DNA of 64,000 nt from Bos javanicus (taxonomy: Eukaryota > Chordata > Mammalia > Artiodactyla > Bovidae): positions 8,432,001-8,496,000 of the forward strand of contig NC_083876.1 in NCBI RefSeq assembly GCF_032452875.1, written 5' to 3'. Under the pieces are notes generated by a model. That model was not told the origin of the DNA. It did not search any database and saw only the letters and a list, made by a program, of their open reading frames with translations. This document shows positions 21,896 to 33,465 of the stretch, in pieces. The position numbers and the translations under genes were made by a program. Each line of letters starts with the position of its first letter. Positions within the stretch are counted from its first letter, which is position 1.

Positions 21896-22261
21896 AAAAA
21901 AGATAGAATATATTATTAAAATATTAGAATAGACTATAATAGAATATATTATATATTCTATTATATAGAATATAATATTATATATTAATATATATTAGAA
22001 TATAATATTCTAATAGAATATACTACTACATATCATATTATATATATTATATTATATATTCAATATATATTATATATAATATAATTTTATATTGTCAAAT
22101 ATATTATCTATAATATAATGTATACATTATACATATAATATATTAATATATATTAATAATATGATATTTATAATATACATTATAATATTATGATATAATG
22201 TTATGTGTTATTTTCTATTATAATATTATTATATATATTAAAATATTATATTATAATATTA
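21896..22261. repeat. Expanded TA-rich tract, segment 1
   Basis: Imperfect (TA)n with ATAATATTATA variants, containing almost no G or C. It is the start of a tract that continues at 22501-22565, 23668-24285 and 28105-28735 between insertions. Confidence 0.95.
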
Positions 22262-22500
22262 TGCTATGCTATGTTAAGTCACTTCAGTCATGTCCAACTC
22301 TGTGCGACCCCATAGATGGCAGCCCACCAGGCTCCCCGGTCCCTGGCATTCTCCAGGCAAGAACACTGGAGTGGGTTGCCATTACTTCTCTAATGCGTGA
22401 AAGTGAAAAGTGAAAGTGAAGTCGCTCAGTCGTGTCCGATTCCTAGAGACACCATGGACTGCAGCCTACCAGGCTCCTCAATCATTGGGATTTCCCAGGC
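22262..22500 (-). mobile_element. Bov-A2 SINE, antisense, inside the TA tract
   Basis: Begins ATGCTATGCTATGTTAAGTC (complement of an altered AGC tail) and ends at TTGGGATTTCCCAGGC, 30-odd bp short of a full second monomer, so it is 5'-truncated. TA repeats lie on both sides. Confidence 0.93.
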
Positions 22501-22565
22501 ATATATATTATATATTAATATATATGTTTATATATTTATGTATATATTGTATAATATATATGAAT
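22501..22565. repeat. TA-rich tract, segment 2
   Basis: ATATATTATATATTAATATA and similar; a short spacer between the Bov-A2 and the BovB. Confidence 0.9.
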
Positions 22566-23272
22566 AGAAAAACATCTATTTCTGCTTTATTGACTATGCC
22601 AAAGCCTTTGACTGTGTGGATCACAATGAACTGTGGAAAATTCTGAAAGAGATGGGAATACCAGACCACCTGATCTGCCTCTTGAGAAATTTGTATACAG
22701 GTCAGGAAGCAACAGTTAGAACTGGACATGGAACAACAGACTGGTTCCAAATAGGAATAGGAGTACGTCAGGGCTGTATATTGTCACCTTGCTTATTTAA
22801 CTTATATGCAGAGTACATCATGAGAAACGCTGGACTGGAAGAAACACAAGCTGGAATCAAGATTACCAGGAGAAATATCAATAATCTCAGATATGTGGAT
22901 GACACCACCCTTATGGCAGAAAGTGAAGAGGAACTCAAAAGCCTCTTGATGAAAGTGAAAGTGGAGAGTGAAAAAGTTGGCTTAAAGCTCAACATTCAGA
23001 AAATGAAGATCATGGCATCCGGTCCCACCACTTCATGGGAAATAGATGGGGAAACAGTGTCAGACTTTATTTTTCTGGGCTCCAAAATCACTACAGATGG
23101 TGACTGCAGCCATGAAATTAAAAGACGCTTACTCCTTGGAAGGAAAGTTATGACCAACCAAGATTGCATATTCAAAAGCAGAGACATTACTTTGCCAACA
23201 AAGGTTCATCTAGTCAAGGCTATGGTTTTTCCAGTGGTCATGTATGGATGTGAGAGTTGGACTGTAAAGTAG
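22566..23272 (+). pseudogene. BovB reverse transcriptase fragment
   Basis: An open frame of about 235 codons from motif A through motif B (VRQGCILSP near 22763) and motif C to a TAG at 23270-23272, where other copies read on (VK then a lysine-rich stretch). The catalytic motif C reads YVDD in place of the YADD of the copy at 47367-48410. The start of the protein (endonuclease and RT fingers) is missing. Confidence 0.9.
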
Positions 23273-23667
23273 GCTGAGGGCCGAAGAATTGACGCTTTTG
23301 AACTGTGGTGTTGGAGAAGACTCTTGAGAGTCCCTTGGACTGCAAGGAGATCCAACCAGTCCATTCTGAAGGAGATCAGCCCTGGGATTTCCTTGGAAGG
23401 AATGATGCTAAAGCTGAAACTCCAGTACTTTGGCCACCTCATGCGAAGAGTTGACTCATTGGAAAACTCTGATGCTGGGAGGGATTGGGGGCAGGAGGAG
23501 AAGGGGACGACAGAGGATGAGATGGCTGGATGGCATCACTGACTCGATGGACGTGAGTCTTAGTGAACTCTGGGAGTTGGTGATGGACAGGGAGGCCTGG
23601 CCTGCTGCAATTCATGGGGTCACAAAGAGTCAGACACGACTGAGCGACTGATCTGATCTGATCTGAT
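22566..23667 (+). mobile_element. BovB LINE, 3' 1.1 kb, sense
   Basis: Starts in RT motif A (AACATCTATTTCTGCTTTAT, coding IYFCFIDYAKAFD) and ends in a (CTGAT)n tail at 23650-23667. It is close to consensus and so is a young copy. TA sequence on both sides hides its target-site duplication. Confidence 0.95.
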
Positions 23668-24285
23668 ATATAATATATATTTAATATATATGTATTATAT
23701 ATAAAAAAACTATAAATAACATATATATTGTGTATATATTAATATAAATATATAATATGAATATATTATATAAATATATATAATTATATATTTTATATAA
23801 CATATTTAGTTTATATCTATATGAAATATTTATATAATATACAATATAATATATAATATATAATATTATATATGTGTATATACACATATATAAAAATAAA
23901 TTTTTATATATTCAATATATATAAATATATAAATATGAATATATATAATATATTATAATATTATAATATATATTTTACATTAATATATATTTATATATTT
24001 ATATTAATATAAATATATAATATTTACATATACATATTATATTATATATATAATATACATATTATAAAAATATATAATATATTTATATTATAATGATATA
24101 TATTAATATATATTATATATTATATTATTTATATATTATATGTCTTATATCTTATATATCTATTATATATAATTATATATTGTATGTTAATATATTAATA
24201 TATATTATATAGGATATATAATATTTATACTATATATATGCTATGTATAATATATATGTTATATACATTTATATGTTATATATAT
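23668..24285. repeat. TA-rich tract, segment 3
   Basis: About 620 bp of imperfect TA, AATAT and TATAA repeats. Confidence 0.95.
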
Positions 24286-27200
24286 ACAATAGACCAGTTA
24301 GACCTAATTGATATCTATAGGTCATTTCATCCCAAAACAATGAATTTCACCTTTTTCTCAAGCGCACATGGAACCTTCTCCAGGATAGATCACATCCTGG
24401 GCCATAAAGCTAGCCTTGGTAAATTCAAAAAATAGAAATCATTCCAAGCATTTTTTCTGACCACAATGCAGTAAGATTAGATCTCAATTACAGGAGAAAA
24501 ACTATTAAAAATTCCAACATATGGAGGCTGAACAACACGCTGCTGAATAACCAACAAATCACAGAAGAAATCAAAAAAGAAATCAAAATTTGCATAGAAA
24601 CGAATGAAAATGAAAACACAACAACCCAAAACCTGTGGGACACGGTAAAAGCAGTCCTAAGGGGAAAGTTCATAGCAATACAGGCACACCTCAAGAAACA
24701 AGAAAAAAGTCAAATAAATAACCTAACTCTACACCTAAAGCAACTAGAAAAGGAAGAAATGAAGAACCCCAGGGTTAGTAGAAGGAAAGAAATCTTAAAA
24801 ATTAGAGCAGAAATAAATGCAAAAGAAACAAAAGAGACCATAGCAAAAATCAACAAAACCAAAAGCTGGTTCTTTGAAAGGATAAATAAAATTGACAAAC
24901 CATTAGCCAGACTCATCAAGAAACAAAGGGAGAAAAATCAAATCAACAAAATTAGAAACGAAAATGGAGAGATCACAACAGACAACACAGAAATACAAAG
25001 GATCATAAGAGACTACTATCAACAATTATATGCCAATAAAATGGACAACGTGGAAGAAATGGACAAATTCTTAGAAAAGTACAACTTTCCAAAACTGGAC
25101 CAGGAAGAAATAGAAAATCTTAACAGACCCATCACAAGCATGGAAATTGAAACTGTAATCAAAAATCTTCCAGCAAACAAAAGCCCCGGTCCAGACGGCT
25201 TCACAGCTGAATTCTACCAAAAATTTAGAGAAGAGCTAACACCTATCCTGCTCAAACTCTTCCAGAAAATTGCAGAGGAAGGTAAACTTCCAAACTCATT
25301 CTATGAGGCCACCATCACCCTAATACCAAAACCTGACAAAGATCCCACAAAAAAAGAAAACTACAGGCCAATATCACTGATGAACATAGATGCAAAAATC
25401 CTTAACAAAATTCTAGCAATCAGAATCCAACAACACATTAAAAAGATCATACACCATGACCAAGTGGGCTTTATCCCAGGGATGCAAGGATTCTTCAATA
25501 TCCGCAAATCAATCAATGTAATACACCACATTAACAAATTGAAAAATAAAAACCATATGATTATCTCAATAGATGCAGAGAAAGCCTTTGACAAAATTCA
25601 ACATCCATTTATGATAAAAACTCTCCAGAAAGCAGGAATAGAAGGAACATACCTCAACATAATAAAAGCTATATATGACAAACCCACTGCAAACATTATC
25701 TTCAATGGTGAAAAATTGAAAGCATTTCCTCTAAAGTCAGGAACAAGACAAGGGTGCCCACTTTCACCATTACTATTCAACATAGTTTTGGAAGTTTTGG
25801 CCACAGCAATCAGAGCAGAAAAAGAAATAAAAGGAATCCAAATTGGAAAAGAAGAAGTAAAACTCTCACTATTTGCAGATGACATGATCCTCTACATAGA
25901 AAACCCTAAAGAGTCCACCAGAAAATTACTAGAAATAATCAATGACTACAGTAAAGTTGCAGGATATAAAATCAACACACAGAAATCCCTTGCATTCCTA
26001 TATACTAATAATGAGAAAACAGAAAGAGAAATTAAGGAAACAATTCCATTCACCATTGCAACGGAAAGAATAAAATACTTAGGAATATATCTACCTAAAG
26101 AAACTAAAGACCTATATATAGAAAACTATAAAACACTGGTGAAAGAAATCAAAGAGGACACTAATAGATGGAGAAATATACCATGTTCATGGATTGGAAG
26201 AATCAATATAGTGAAAATGAGTATACTACCCAAAGCAATTTATAGATTCAACGCAATCCCTATCAAGCTACCAACAGTATTCTTCACAGAGCTAGAACAA
26301 ATAATTTCACAATTTGTATGGAAATACAAAAAACCTTGAATAGCCAAAGCGATCCTGAGAAAGAAGAATGGAACTGGAGGAATCAACTTACCTGACTTCA
26401 GGCTCTACTACAAAGCCACAGTTATCAAGACAGTATGGTACTGGCACAAAGACAGAAATATTGATCAATGGAATAAAATAGAAAGCCCAGAGATAAATCC
26501 ACGCACATATGGACACCTTATCTTCGACAAAGGAGGCAAGAATATACAATGGATTAAAGACAATCTCTTTAACAAGTGGTGCTGGGAAATCTGGTCAACC
26601 ACTTGTAAAAGAATGAAACTGGACCACTTTCTAACACCATACACAAAAATAAACTCAAAATGGATTAAAGATCTAAACGTAAGACCAGAAACTATAAAAC
26701 TCCTAGAGGAGAACATAGGCAAAACACTCTCCGACATACATCACAGCAGGATCCTCTATGACCCACCTCCCAGAATATTGGAAATAAAAGCAAAAATGAG
26801 CAAATGGGACCTAATTAACCTTAAAAGCTTCTGCACATCAAAGGAAACTATTAGCAAGGTGAAAAGACAGCCTTCAGAATGGGAGAAAATAATAGCAAAT
26901 GAAGCAACCGACAAACAACTAATCTCAAAAATATACAAGCAACTCCTACAGCTCAACTCCAGAAAAATAAACGACCCAATCAAAAAATGGGCCAAAGAAC
27001 TAAATAGACATTTCTCCAAAAAAGACATACAGATGGCTAACAAACACATGAAAAGATGCTCAACATCACTCATTATCAGAGAAATGCAAATCAAAACCAC
27101 TATGAGGTACCATTTCACACCAGTCAGAATGGCTGCGATCCAAAAGTCTACAAATAGTAAATGCTGGAGAGGGTGTGGAGAAAAGGGAACCCTCTTACAC

Positions 27201-27596
27201 TGTTGGTGGGAATGCAAACTAGTACAGCCACTATGGAGAACAGTGTGGAGATTCCTTAAAAAACTGGAAATAGAACTGCCTTATGATCCAGCAACCCCAC
27301 TGCTGGGCATACACACTGAGGAAACCAGAAGGGAAAGAGACACGTGTACCCCAATGTTCATCGCAGCACTGTTTATAATAGCCAAGACGTGGAAGCAACC
27401 TAGATGTCCATCAGCAGATGAATGGATAAGAAAGCTGTGGTACATATACACAATGGAGTATTACTCAGCCATTAAAAAGAATACATTTGAATCAGTTCTA
27501 ATGAGGTGGATGAAACTGGAGCCTATTATACAGAGTGAAGTAAGCCAGAAGGAAAAACATAAATACAGTATACTAACGCATATATATGGAATTTAG
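24286..27596 (+). pseudogene. L1 ORF2 (endonuclease/reverse transcriptase), two lesions
   Basis: The protein would nick target DNA and copy L1 RNA. Seen: the endonuclease C-terminal half (SRIDHILGHK at 24379-24408; SDHNAVRLDL at 24454), a coiled or basic linker, RT motifs FIPGMQGFFN, IISIDAEKAFDKIQ (motif A, 25560), GTRQGCPLSPLLFN (25740) and FADDMILY (motif C, 25872-25895), then the cysteine-rich tail (CWRGCGEKGTLLHCWWEC, 27162-27215). Lesions: a one-base frameshift in an A-run near 24431-24436, and a TGA at 26337-26339 after WKYKKP, where the copy at 8856 reads a serine codon. The frame before and after the TGA is the same (24436-27596). The 5' truncation removes ORF1 and the endonuclease N-terminus. 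Confidence 0.95.
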
Positions 27597-27934
27597 AAAG
27601 ATGGTAACAATAACCCGGTGTACGAGACAGCAAAAGAGACACTGATGTATAGAACAGTCTTATGGACTCTGTGGGAGAGGGAGAGGGTGGGAAGATGTGG
27701 GAGAATGGCAATGAAACATGTAAAATATCATGTAGGAAACGAGTTGCCAGTCCAGGTTCGATGCATGATGCTGGATGCTTGGGGCTGGTGCACTGGGACG
27801 GCCCAGAGGGATGGTATGGGGAGGGAGGAGGGAGGAGGGTTTGGGATGGGGAACACATGTATACCTGTGGCGGATTCATTTTGATATTTGGCAAAACTAA
27901 TACAATTATGTAAAGTTTAAAAATAAAATAAAAT
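24286..27934 (+). mobile_element. Ruminant L1, 5'-truncated but with almost complete ORF2
   Basis: Begins ACAATAGACCAGTTAGACC in the middle of the endonuclease domain, runs through a nearly open ORF2 to the stop at 27594-27596, then the 3' UTR and an A-rich end at 27934. It sits inside the TA tract. Additional sequence with three poly(A) runs follows to 28104. This is the best-preserved L1 in the window. Confidence 0.96.
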
Positions 27935-28104
27935 TGGAAGAATTAAAAAAAAAAAAAAAAAAAAGAAGTAGACCAGAAGTGAATAAAAAAAAAAAAAAAA
28001 AAAAAAGAAAGTAACTGCCTGTCGGTGATGAAAACCAAAGCAGTACTAACTCGTAATAGAAAACAAATCCTGGTGCCTCTTCAAAAAAAAAAAAAAAAAA
28101 AAAA
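27935..28104 (+). other. Possible 3'-transduced sequence with three poly(A) runs
   Basis: After the L1 end come TTGGAAGAATT, an A-run (27944-27964), GAAGTAGACCAGAAGTGAAT, a second A-run (27984-28006), 76 bp of unique sequence (28007-28082) and a third A-run (28083-28104). TA repeat resumes directly afterwards. An AATAAA overlaps the second run. This is the layout left when L1 transcripts read through into flanking DNA in successive rounds. Simple adjacent insertions are the alternative. Confidence 0.6.
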
Positions 28105-28735
28105 TGTATTGTAATTATTATGTATATTCTATAATATATATTATAACGTATATTATATATAATATATAATATTTTATTATATTATTATAATTATAATATA
28201 TTATAATATATAAATAATATATAGACAATATATATAATACATATTAATGTCGATTATTATAATATTTAATGTATATATAATATAGGATATATATAATTTA
28301 TATTTATGTTTTATTTATTTATATATTATTTATTTTATATATTATTTATATATTTTTTAATATATATAAAATGTATAAAATATATATTAAATATACTAGA
28401 TATATAATATGTAATATTAATATAACAATAATGTATATTATATACATTATATGATAATATTAATATATTATGTATTAATAATATGTTATTTATATTAATT
28501 AATTATAATTAATATATAATTGATGTATAATATATTAATATTATCAATATATTTTATTAATAATTTTAATAATATTTTTTAAAATATTATATTTATAATA
28601 TTGTATATCATATTATATTCTATTATATAATATATAATATATAATATTATATATTTTATATAGATATAATATTATATGTTCCATTATGTGTATTTTTATT
28701 CCATTGTGTGTATATATATGTATACATATACACAC
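28105..28735. repeat. TA-rich tract, segment 4
   Basis: About 630 bp of TA-rich repeats, grading into TATATGTATACATATACACAC. The tract ends where the old L1 tail resumes. Confidence 0.95.
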
Positions 28736-29100
28736 TACATCTTCTTCATTCCATTGTTTATGTGTGTGTGTGTGTGTGTGTATGGAATATCATGGAATAT
28801 AGCTTAGCCATAAAAAGCAATGACATTTTGTTTGTAGCCACATGGATGGAGTTGCAGGGTATTATGAAGAGAAAGACAAATATTGAATGTGGAATCTAGA
28901 AAGTACAACAAAAGTAGTAAACCAAACAAAAATGAAACAGACCCATAGATACAGAGAACAAATAAGTGCTTACCTTAGGGAGAGGAGAGGGGAGTGGGCA
29001 AGCACAGTAGGAGTTTCTTTTAAGATTATCATGGGATTATATGAAATCATGTATGTGAACCTTTTGAAAATTGTAAAGCACTACAGAATTTAAGGAATTT
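28736..29100 (+). mobile_element. Old L1 3' part (continuation of 20647-21895)
   Basis: Contains a (TG)n run at 28760-28781, then TATGGAATATCATGGAATAT, AGCTTAGCCATAAAAAGCAA, CACATGGATGGAGTTGCAGGG, GAGAAAGACAAATATTGAAT and GGAGAGGAGAGGGGAGTGGG: the L1MA/MB-type ORF2 end and 3' UTR. In element coordinates it begins just where the piece at 21895 stops. Confidence 0.85.
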
Positions 29101-29134
29101 GTCATTCAATAAGAAATACATTAAAAAAAAATCT

Positions 29135-29410
29135 TGGATTTCCCTGGTGGTGCAGTGAATAAGAATTCATCTGCCAGTGCAAGCGACATGGGTTTGATCC
29201 CTGGTCTCGGAAGATTCCACATGTCACAGGGCAACTAAGTCCACGCACCATAACTACTAAGCCTGTGAGCCACCACTACTGAGTCTGTGTGCAGCAACTG
29301 CTGAAGAACATATGCCTAAGCCCACCGCAATAAAGGATACACCCGCTCACCACCACAAGGGAAAGCCCACAAAGAAACAAAGGCCCAGCACAGCCAAAAT
29401 AAATCAGTGA
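29135..29410 (+). mobile_element. CHR-type SINE, long form
   Basis: GGATTTCCCTGGTGGTGCAG, CATGGGTTTGATCCCTGGTC, CAACTAAGTCCACGCACCAT and GCACAGCCAAAATAAATCAG appear in the order of cetartiodactyl CHR elements, with a tRNA-Glu-like head and a tail rich in GCCCAC/CAAC repeats. Confidence 0.88.
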
Positions 29411-30210
29411 CAGTTTTTTGAGTTCTAAAGCATCTTCATTGATTACATTCTCATCAGCAATGCATGATTGCTATCCTTACCATACCTTTGTGGTAACCAC
29501 TTGAAGTTTTGTTAGTGGTAACCACGTGTTTTATGTACATTTTCCTGATTACCAGTGCACCAATTTTACTGATTCTCAGCTCCAAGTCCACCCTTTTTAT
29601 CCTACTCTATGGGACTGGAGCAACACCCCCTAAATTTTCATCCTTTTATGGCTCTATCTGTAGAGGCCCCTGGAAGGAGTGTAAAGCCACAGCAAGAGGA
29701 AGGGATGTCCCTCCCTCAGGGCAGTGTGCTTTTCTTATCTACCACAGCAGCCAGCACACTGGTGTGAAAGAGTCCTGATGGTGTGTACTCACTTCAGTGG
29801 CCTGTGTGGCCTGACGCCAGACTACTCTTCCCCTTAGGCAAGTGTCTCAGCTGCCTGGCTGGACACTCTTATAGGCCAGTTCTAGTCCAGAAAATGTCTT
29901 CCTGTTGGCAACTTTACAGAGAAGGGAGACAGAGTAGCCTAAGTTCCTTTCTTGTTCATTTTCCCTCAGCCTGGAGGTGGTAGCTGCTTTCTTCATTAGT
30001 AACTTCTATGCCCTTAGAGTCCTTTCTAACTTCTGTTATCAGTTAACCACTTTAAGAGTTAAATTTTTGTTTTAAAATCTCTGTATTCAAATGTTTGGTA
30101 TAAATAATGTCTCCTGACTGTACAATGACTGATGTTGAACTTATTTTCAACCCTCAGTTACTGGTTTTTCAGTATTCTTCTCTGAATCATAGGTATGTAG
30201 CTAGCTAACT
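29411..30210. other. Unassigned sequence, possibly including an old LTR
   Basis: No reading frame of note. The stretch AAATCTCTGTATTCAAATGT, then TGTCTCCTGACTG (30075-30125) resembles the ends of some old mammalian LTRs, but I cannot name a family. The block GGTAACCACTTGAAGT / GGTAACCACGTGTT at 29492-29530 is a local duplication. Confidence 0.35.
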
Positions 30211-30640
30211 AGCTAGATAACAGATGTATGTGTTCCTATTCTTAAGGGAAGGTAGATGTTCCTTATATATTTGGGAAACTTATCTTTCATTAGATCTATA
30301 GTTTACAAATATCTTCACCAAAGCTATAACTTATTTTCATATTCAATGATGTCTTTTGACATAGAGAAATTGATAAATATTTTCATTTATGATTTGTGCA
30401 CGTTGTATTTTATTTAAGAAGCTCTTCATTATTTGTATGTCACAAAAAATTGTCAAACAAAAGTTTTAGAATTTATTTTTTTATATTTGATGCTTTATTA
30501 TGCCTGCAATTTTGAGATAAAGAGAGTATAAGTTGAAAATGAAATCCTATCATTTTTCATATGTAGTGATTTTTTTCCAGCACCATATATTAGTTTCTCA
30601 GTTAATTTATAATGAAAACTCAGCATTTAACAAGTTTTTA
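30211..30640 (-). mobile_element. Ancient L1M fragment, antisense (weak)
   Basis: GTTTACAAATATCTTCACCA, AAGAAGCTCTTCATTATTTG and TTTTCCAGCACCATATATT resemble the complement of the L1 ORF2 region coding upstream of the KWDLI segment. It is very diverged. Confidence 0.4.
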
Positions 30641-30668
30641 TAAACATAAGTCTCAAGTCTTATATGCA

Positions 30669-30880
30669 TAAGACTTCACTGGTGGCTCAGACAGTAAAGC
30701 ATCTGTCTACAATGCGGGAGACCTGGGTTCCATCCCTGGGTCAGGAAGATCCGCTGGAGGAGGAAATGGCAATCCACTCCAGTACTGTTGCCTGGAAAAT
30801 CCCATGGACAGAGGAGCCTGGTAGGCTACAGTCCATGGGGTCGCAAAGAGTCGGACACGACTGAGTGACTTCACTTTCCT
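30669..30880 (+). mobile_element. Bov-tA SINE, sense, well preserved
   Basis: GACTTCACTGGTGGCTCAGA, GAGACCTGGGTTCCATCCCT, CCATGGACAGAGGAGCCTGG and GACACGACTGAGTGACTTCAC. This is one of the least diverged Bov-tA copies here. Confidence 0.96.
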
Positions 30881-30961
30881 TTCCTTATGTTTTCTTTAAT
30901 CTGAAAGAAATAAACAATCCTCATCCTTCTTCTCTTTTAAAATTGTCTTGGCCAAAGATGT

Positions 30962-32375
30962 AGAATCCTAAAAGATGATGTTGTTAAGATGCTGTACTCA
31001 ATATGTCAGCAAATTTAGAAAACTCAGCAGTGGCCACAAGACTGGAAAAGGTCAGTTTTCATTCCAGTCCCACATAAGGGCAATGCCAAAGAATGTTCAA
31101 ACTACTGCACAATTTCACTCATTTCACATGCTAGCAAGGTAATGTTCAAAATCCTTCAAGTTAGGCTTCAGCAGTTCATGAACCAAGAGCCTCCAATGTA
31201 CAGGCTGGATTTAGAAAAGGCAGAGTAACAACAGGTCAAATTGCCACATCTGCTAGATCATAGAAAAAGAAAGAGAATTCCAGAAAAATATCTATTTCTT
31301 CTTTATTGACTATGCTAAACGTTTGATTATATGGGTCACAACAAACTGGAAAATTCTTAGAGTTGGGAATACAAGTCCACCTTACCTGCCTCCTGCAAAA
31401 CCTGTATCCAGATCAAGAAGCAACAGTTAGAGTCAGACATGGAACAACAAACTGGTTTAAAATTGGGAAAGGAGTACGTCAAGGCTGGCTGTATATTAAC
31501 ACCCTGCTTATTTAACTTATATACAGAGTACATCATGCAAAATACCAGGCTGGATGAAGCTCAAGCTGGAATCAAGATTGACAGGATATATATCAATATC
31601 CCTAGATACGCAGATGACCCTACCCTAATGGCAGAAAGTGAAGAGGAACTAAAGAACCTCTTGATGAAGGTGAAAGAGAAGAGTGAAAAAGCTGATTTGA
31701 AACTCAACATTCAAAATACTAAGATCATGGCATCTGGTCCCATCACTTCATGGCAAATAGAAGGGAAAAAGTGGAAGCAGTGACAGATTTTATTTTCTTG
31801 GGCTCCAAAATCACTGTGGACAGTGACCACAGCCATCAAATTACAAGATGCTTGCTTCTTGGAAAGAAAGCAAGAAAGAAAGCTATGACAAACATAGTGT
31901 ATCAAAAAGGCAGAGGCATCACTTGGCAAACAAAGATACACACAGTCAAAGCTATCATTTTTTCCAGTAGTCATGTACAGATATGAGAGCTGGACAATAA
32001 AGAAGGCTGAGCACCAAAGAATCGATGCTTTTGAAATGTGGTGCTGGGAAGACTCATGAGAGTCCCTTGGATTGCAAGGAGATCAAATCAGTCAATCCTA
32101 AAGGAAATCAACCCTGAATGTCAATGGAAGGACTGATGCTGAAGCTGAAGTTCAAACACTTCGGCCACCTGATATGAAGAGCTGACTCATTGGAAAGACC
32201 CTGATATTGGGAAAGATTGAAAGCAAAAGGAAAAGGGGGTGGCATAGGATGAGATAGTTAGATAGCATCACTGACTCAGTGGGCATGAATTTGAGCAAAC
32301 TCTTGGAGATAGTGGAGGACACAGGAGCCTGGTGTGCAAGAGTCAGAAATGCTTAGTGACTGAACAACAACAACA
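30962..32375 (+). mobile_element. BovB LINE, 3' 1.4 kb, sense, diverged
   Basis: Starts near AATCCTAAAAGATGATGTTG (RT N-terminal region), passes motif A (TTCTTTATTGACTATGC) and motif C (TACGCAGATGACCC, YADDP) and ends GTGACTGAACAACAAC. It shows several frameshifts; a GGCT duplication at 31481-31489 breaks motif B. Confidence 0.93.
31439..31783 (+). pseudogene. BovB reverse transcriptase fragment
   Basis: 114 codons after the motif-B frameshift, with YADDPTLMAESEEEL (motif C with T to P). Not functional. Confidence 0.85.
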
Positions 32376-32399
32376 AAAAGTGAAACCAGGGGGAACATG

Positions 32400-32623
32400 G
32401 TATTTCTCTCTATTTATTAAGGTCTATCATCAGTAAAGGTTTAAGATTTTCTCTATAATAGATCCAAATGACTTGCTATATTTACCCCTAGATACTGTGA
32501 CCGTAATTAAAGAAGGAGGCTGTAAAACTGAGGCAGCCCCAATACCTTGGTAGCCACATAAGCAATCAAAACCTCAGATTCAGCACACTGGAGTCTGAGA
32601 AAATCAAACAATAAAAACCAATC
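32400..32623 (+). mobile_element. LTR-like fragment (weak), left of a Bov-A2
   Basis: The layout GAGGCTGTAAAACTGAGGCA, CAATAAAAACCAATCACAG, then after the SINE CCCAAATAAGGTAACTGCTT, CTCTGTAAAAATCTCTTCCC and TAGCTCCTGGTGTTAGAACA, is like ERV1-type LTRs with a late TATA/poly(A) segment. A family cannot be named. It continues at 32907-33058. Confidence 0.4.
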
Positions 32624-32633
32624 ACAGTCAACT

Positions 32634-32906
32634 GCTGCTGCTGCTAAGTCACTTCAGTAGTGTCCAACTCTGTGCAACCCCATAGACAGCAGCCCACCAG
32701 GCTCCCCTGTCCCTGGGATTCTCCAGGTAAGAACACTGGAGTGGGTTGCCATTTCCTTCTCCAATGCATGAAAGTGAAAAGTGAAAGTGAAGTCGTTCAG
32801 TCGTGTCTGACTCTTAGCGACCCCATGGACTGTAGCCTACCAGGCTCCTCCATCCATGGGATTTTCCAGGCAAGAGTACTGGAGTGGGGTGCCATTGCCC
32901 TCTCCG
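32634..32906 (-). mobile_element. Bov-A2 SINE, antisense
   Basis: CTGCTGCTAAGTCACTTCAG to GGGGTGCCATTGCCCTCTCCG. Flanks ACAGTCAACT (32624-32633) and ACAGCCAACT (32907-32916) form a 9/10 target-site duplication. Confidence 0.95.
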
Positions 32907-33058
32907 ACAGCCAACTAGACTTTCCCAAATAAGGTAACTGCTTAAGCTACAGTCAGTCAAACAATTTTCTGGCTTGACTTCCATATTTTCTCTGTAAAAA
33001 TCTCTTCCCTAGCTCCTGGTGTTAGAACATTCTTAACCACTTCTGGTTTGGTGCTGGT
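32907..33058 (+). mobile_element. LTR-like fragment (weak), right of a Bov-A2
   Basis: Continuation of 32400-32623 as judged by the SINE target-site duplication; AAATAAGGTAACTGCTTAAG and AAAATCTCTTCCCTAGCTCC. It is cut at its right end by an antisense Bov-tA. Confidence 0.4.
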
Positions 33059-33059
33059 G

Positions 33060-33274
33060 GTGGTTGCTGGTTTAGTCACCAAGTCAGGTCCAGCTCTTGT
33101 GACACCCTGGACTATAGCCCACCAGGTTCCTCTGTCCATGGGATTTTCTAGGCAAGAATACTGAAGTGGGTAGCCATTTCCTTCTTGAGGGGATATTCCT
33201 GACCCAGGAATTGGAACCTGTGTCTCTTGCATTGGCAGGTGGATTCTTTACCAACTGTGCCACCAGGGAAAGCC
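33060..33274 (-). mobile_element. Bov-tA SINE, antisense
   Basis: TTTAGTCACCAAGTCAGGTC, CACCAGGTTCCTCTGTCCAT, then the complement of the head ending ACTGTGCCACCAGGGAAAGCC. A GGTGGTGGTTGCTGG run at its 3' side replaces the usual tail. Confidence 0.92.
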
Positions 33275-33465
33275 AAGCTTCCTAGCTCAAACTGATGTAT
33301 GCTGAAATAACTCTTGAAAAGTTTAATGTGCTTCAGTTTATATTTTAATTTTACTACCTAGGGCTTTTTCGTATATCAAAATAACTTCTAACATTACACA
33401 TTCTAACTGGTTTTGATGGTATATAGAAATGCATTTGATTTCTTGTGGTGATTTCTGTCCCTAGT

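Noticed and set aside
21896..24285. Short frames of I/Y/N residues in the TA tract (for example 23681-23887)
   Set aside because: Translation of a microsatellite; no coding meaning.
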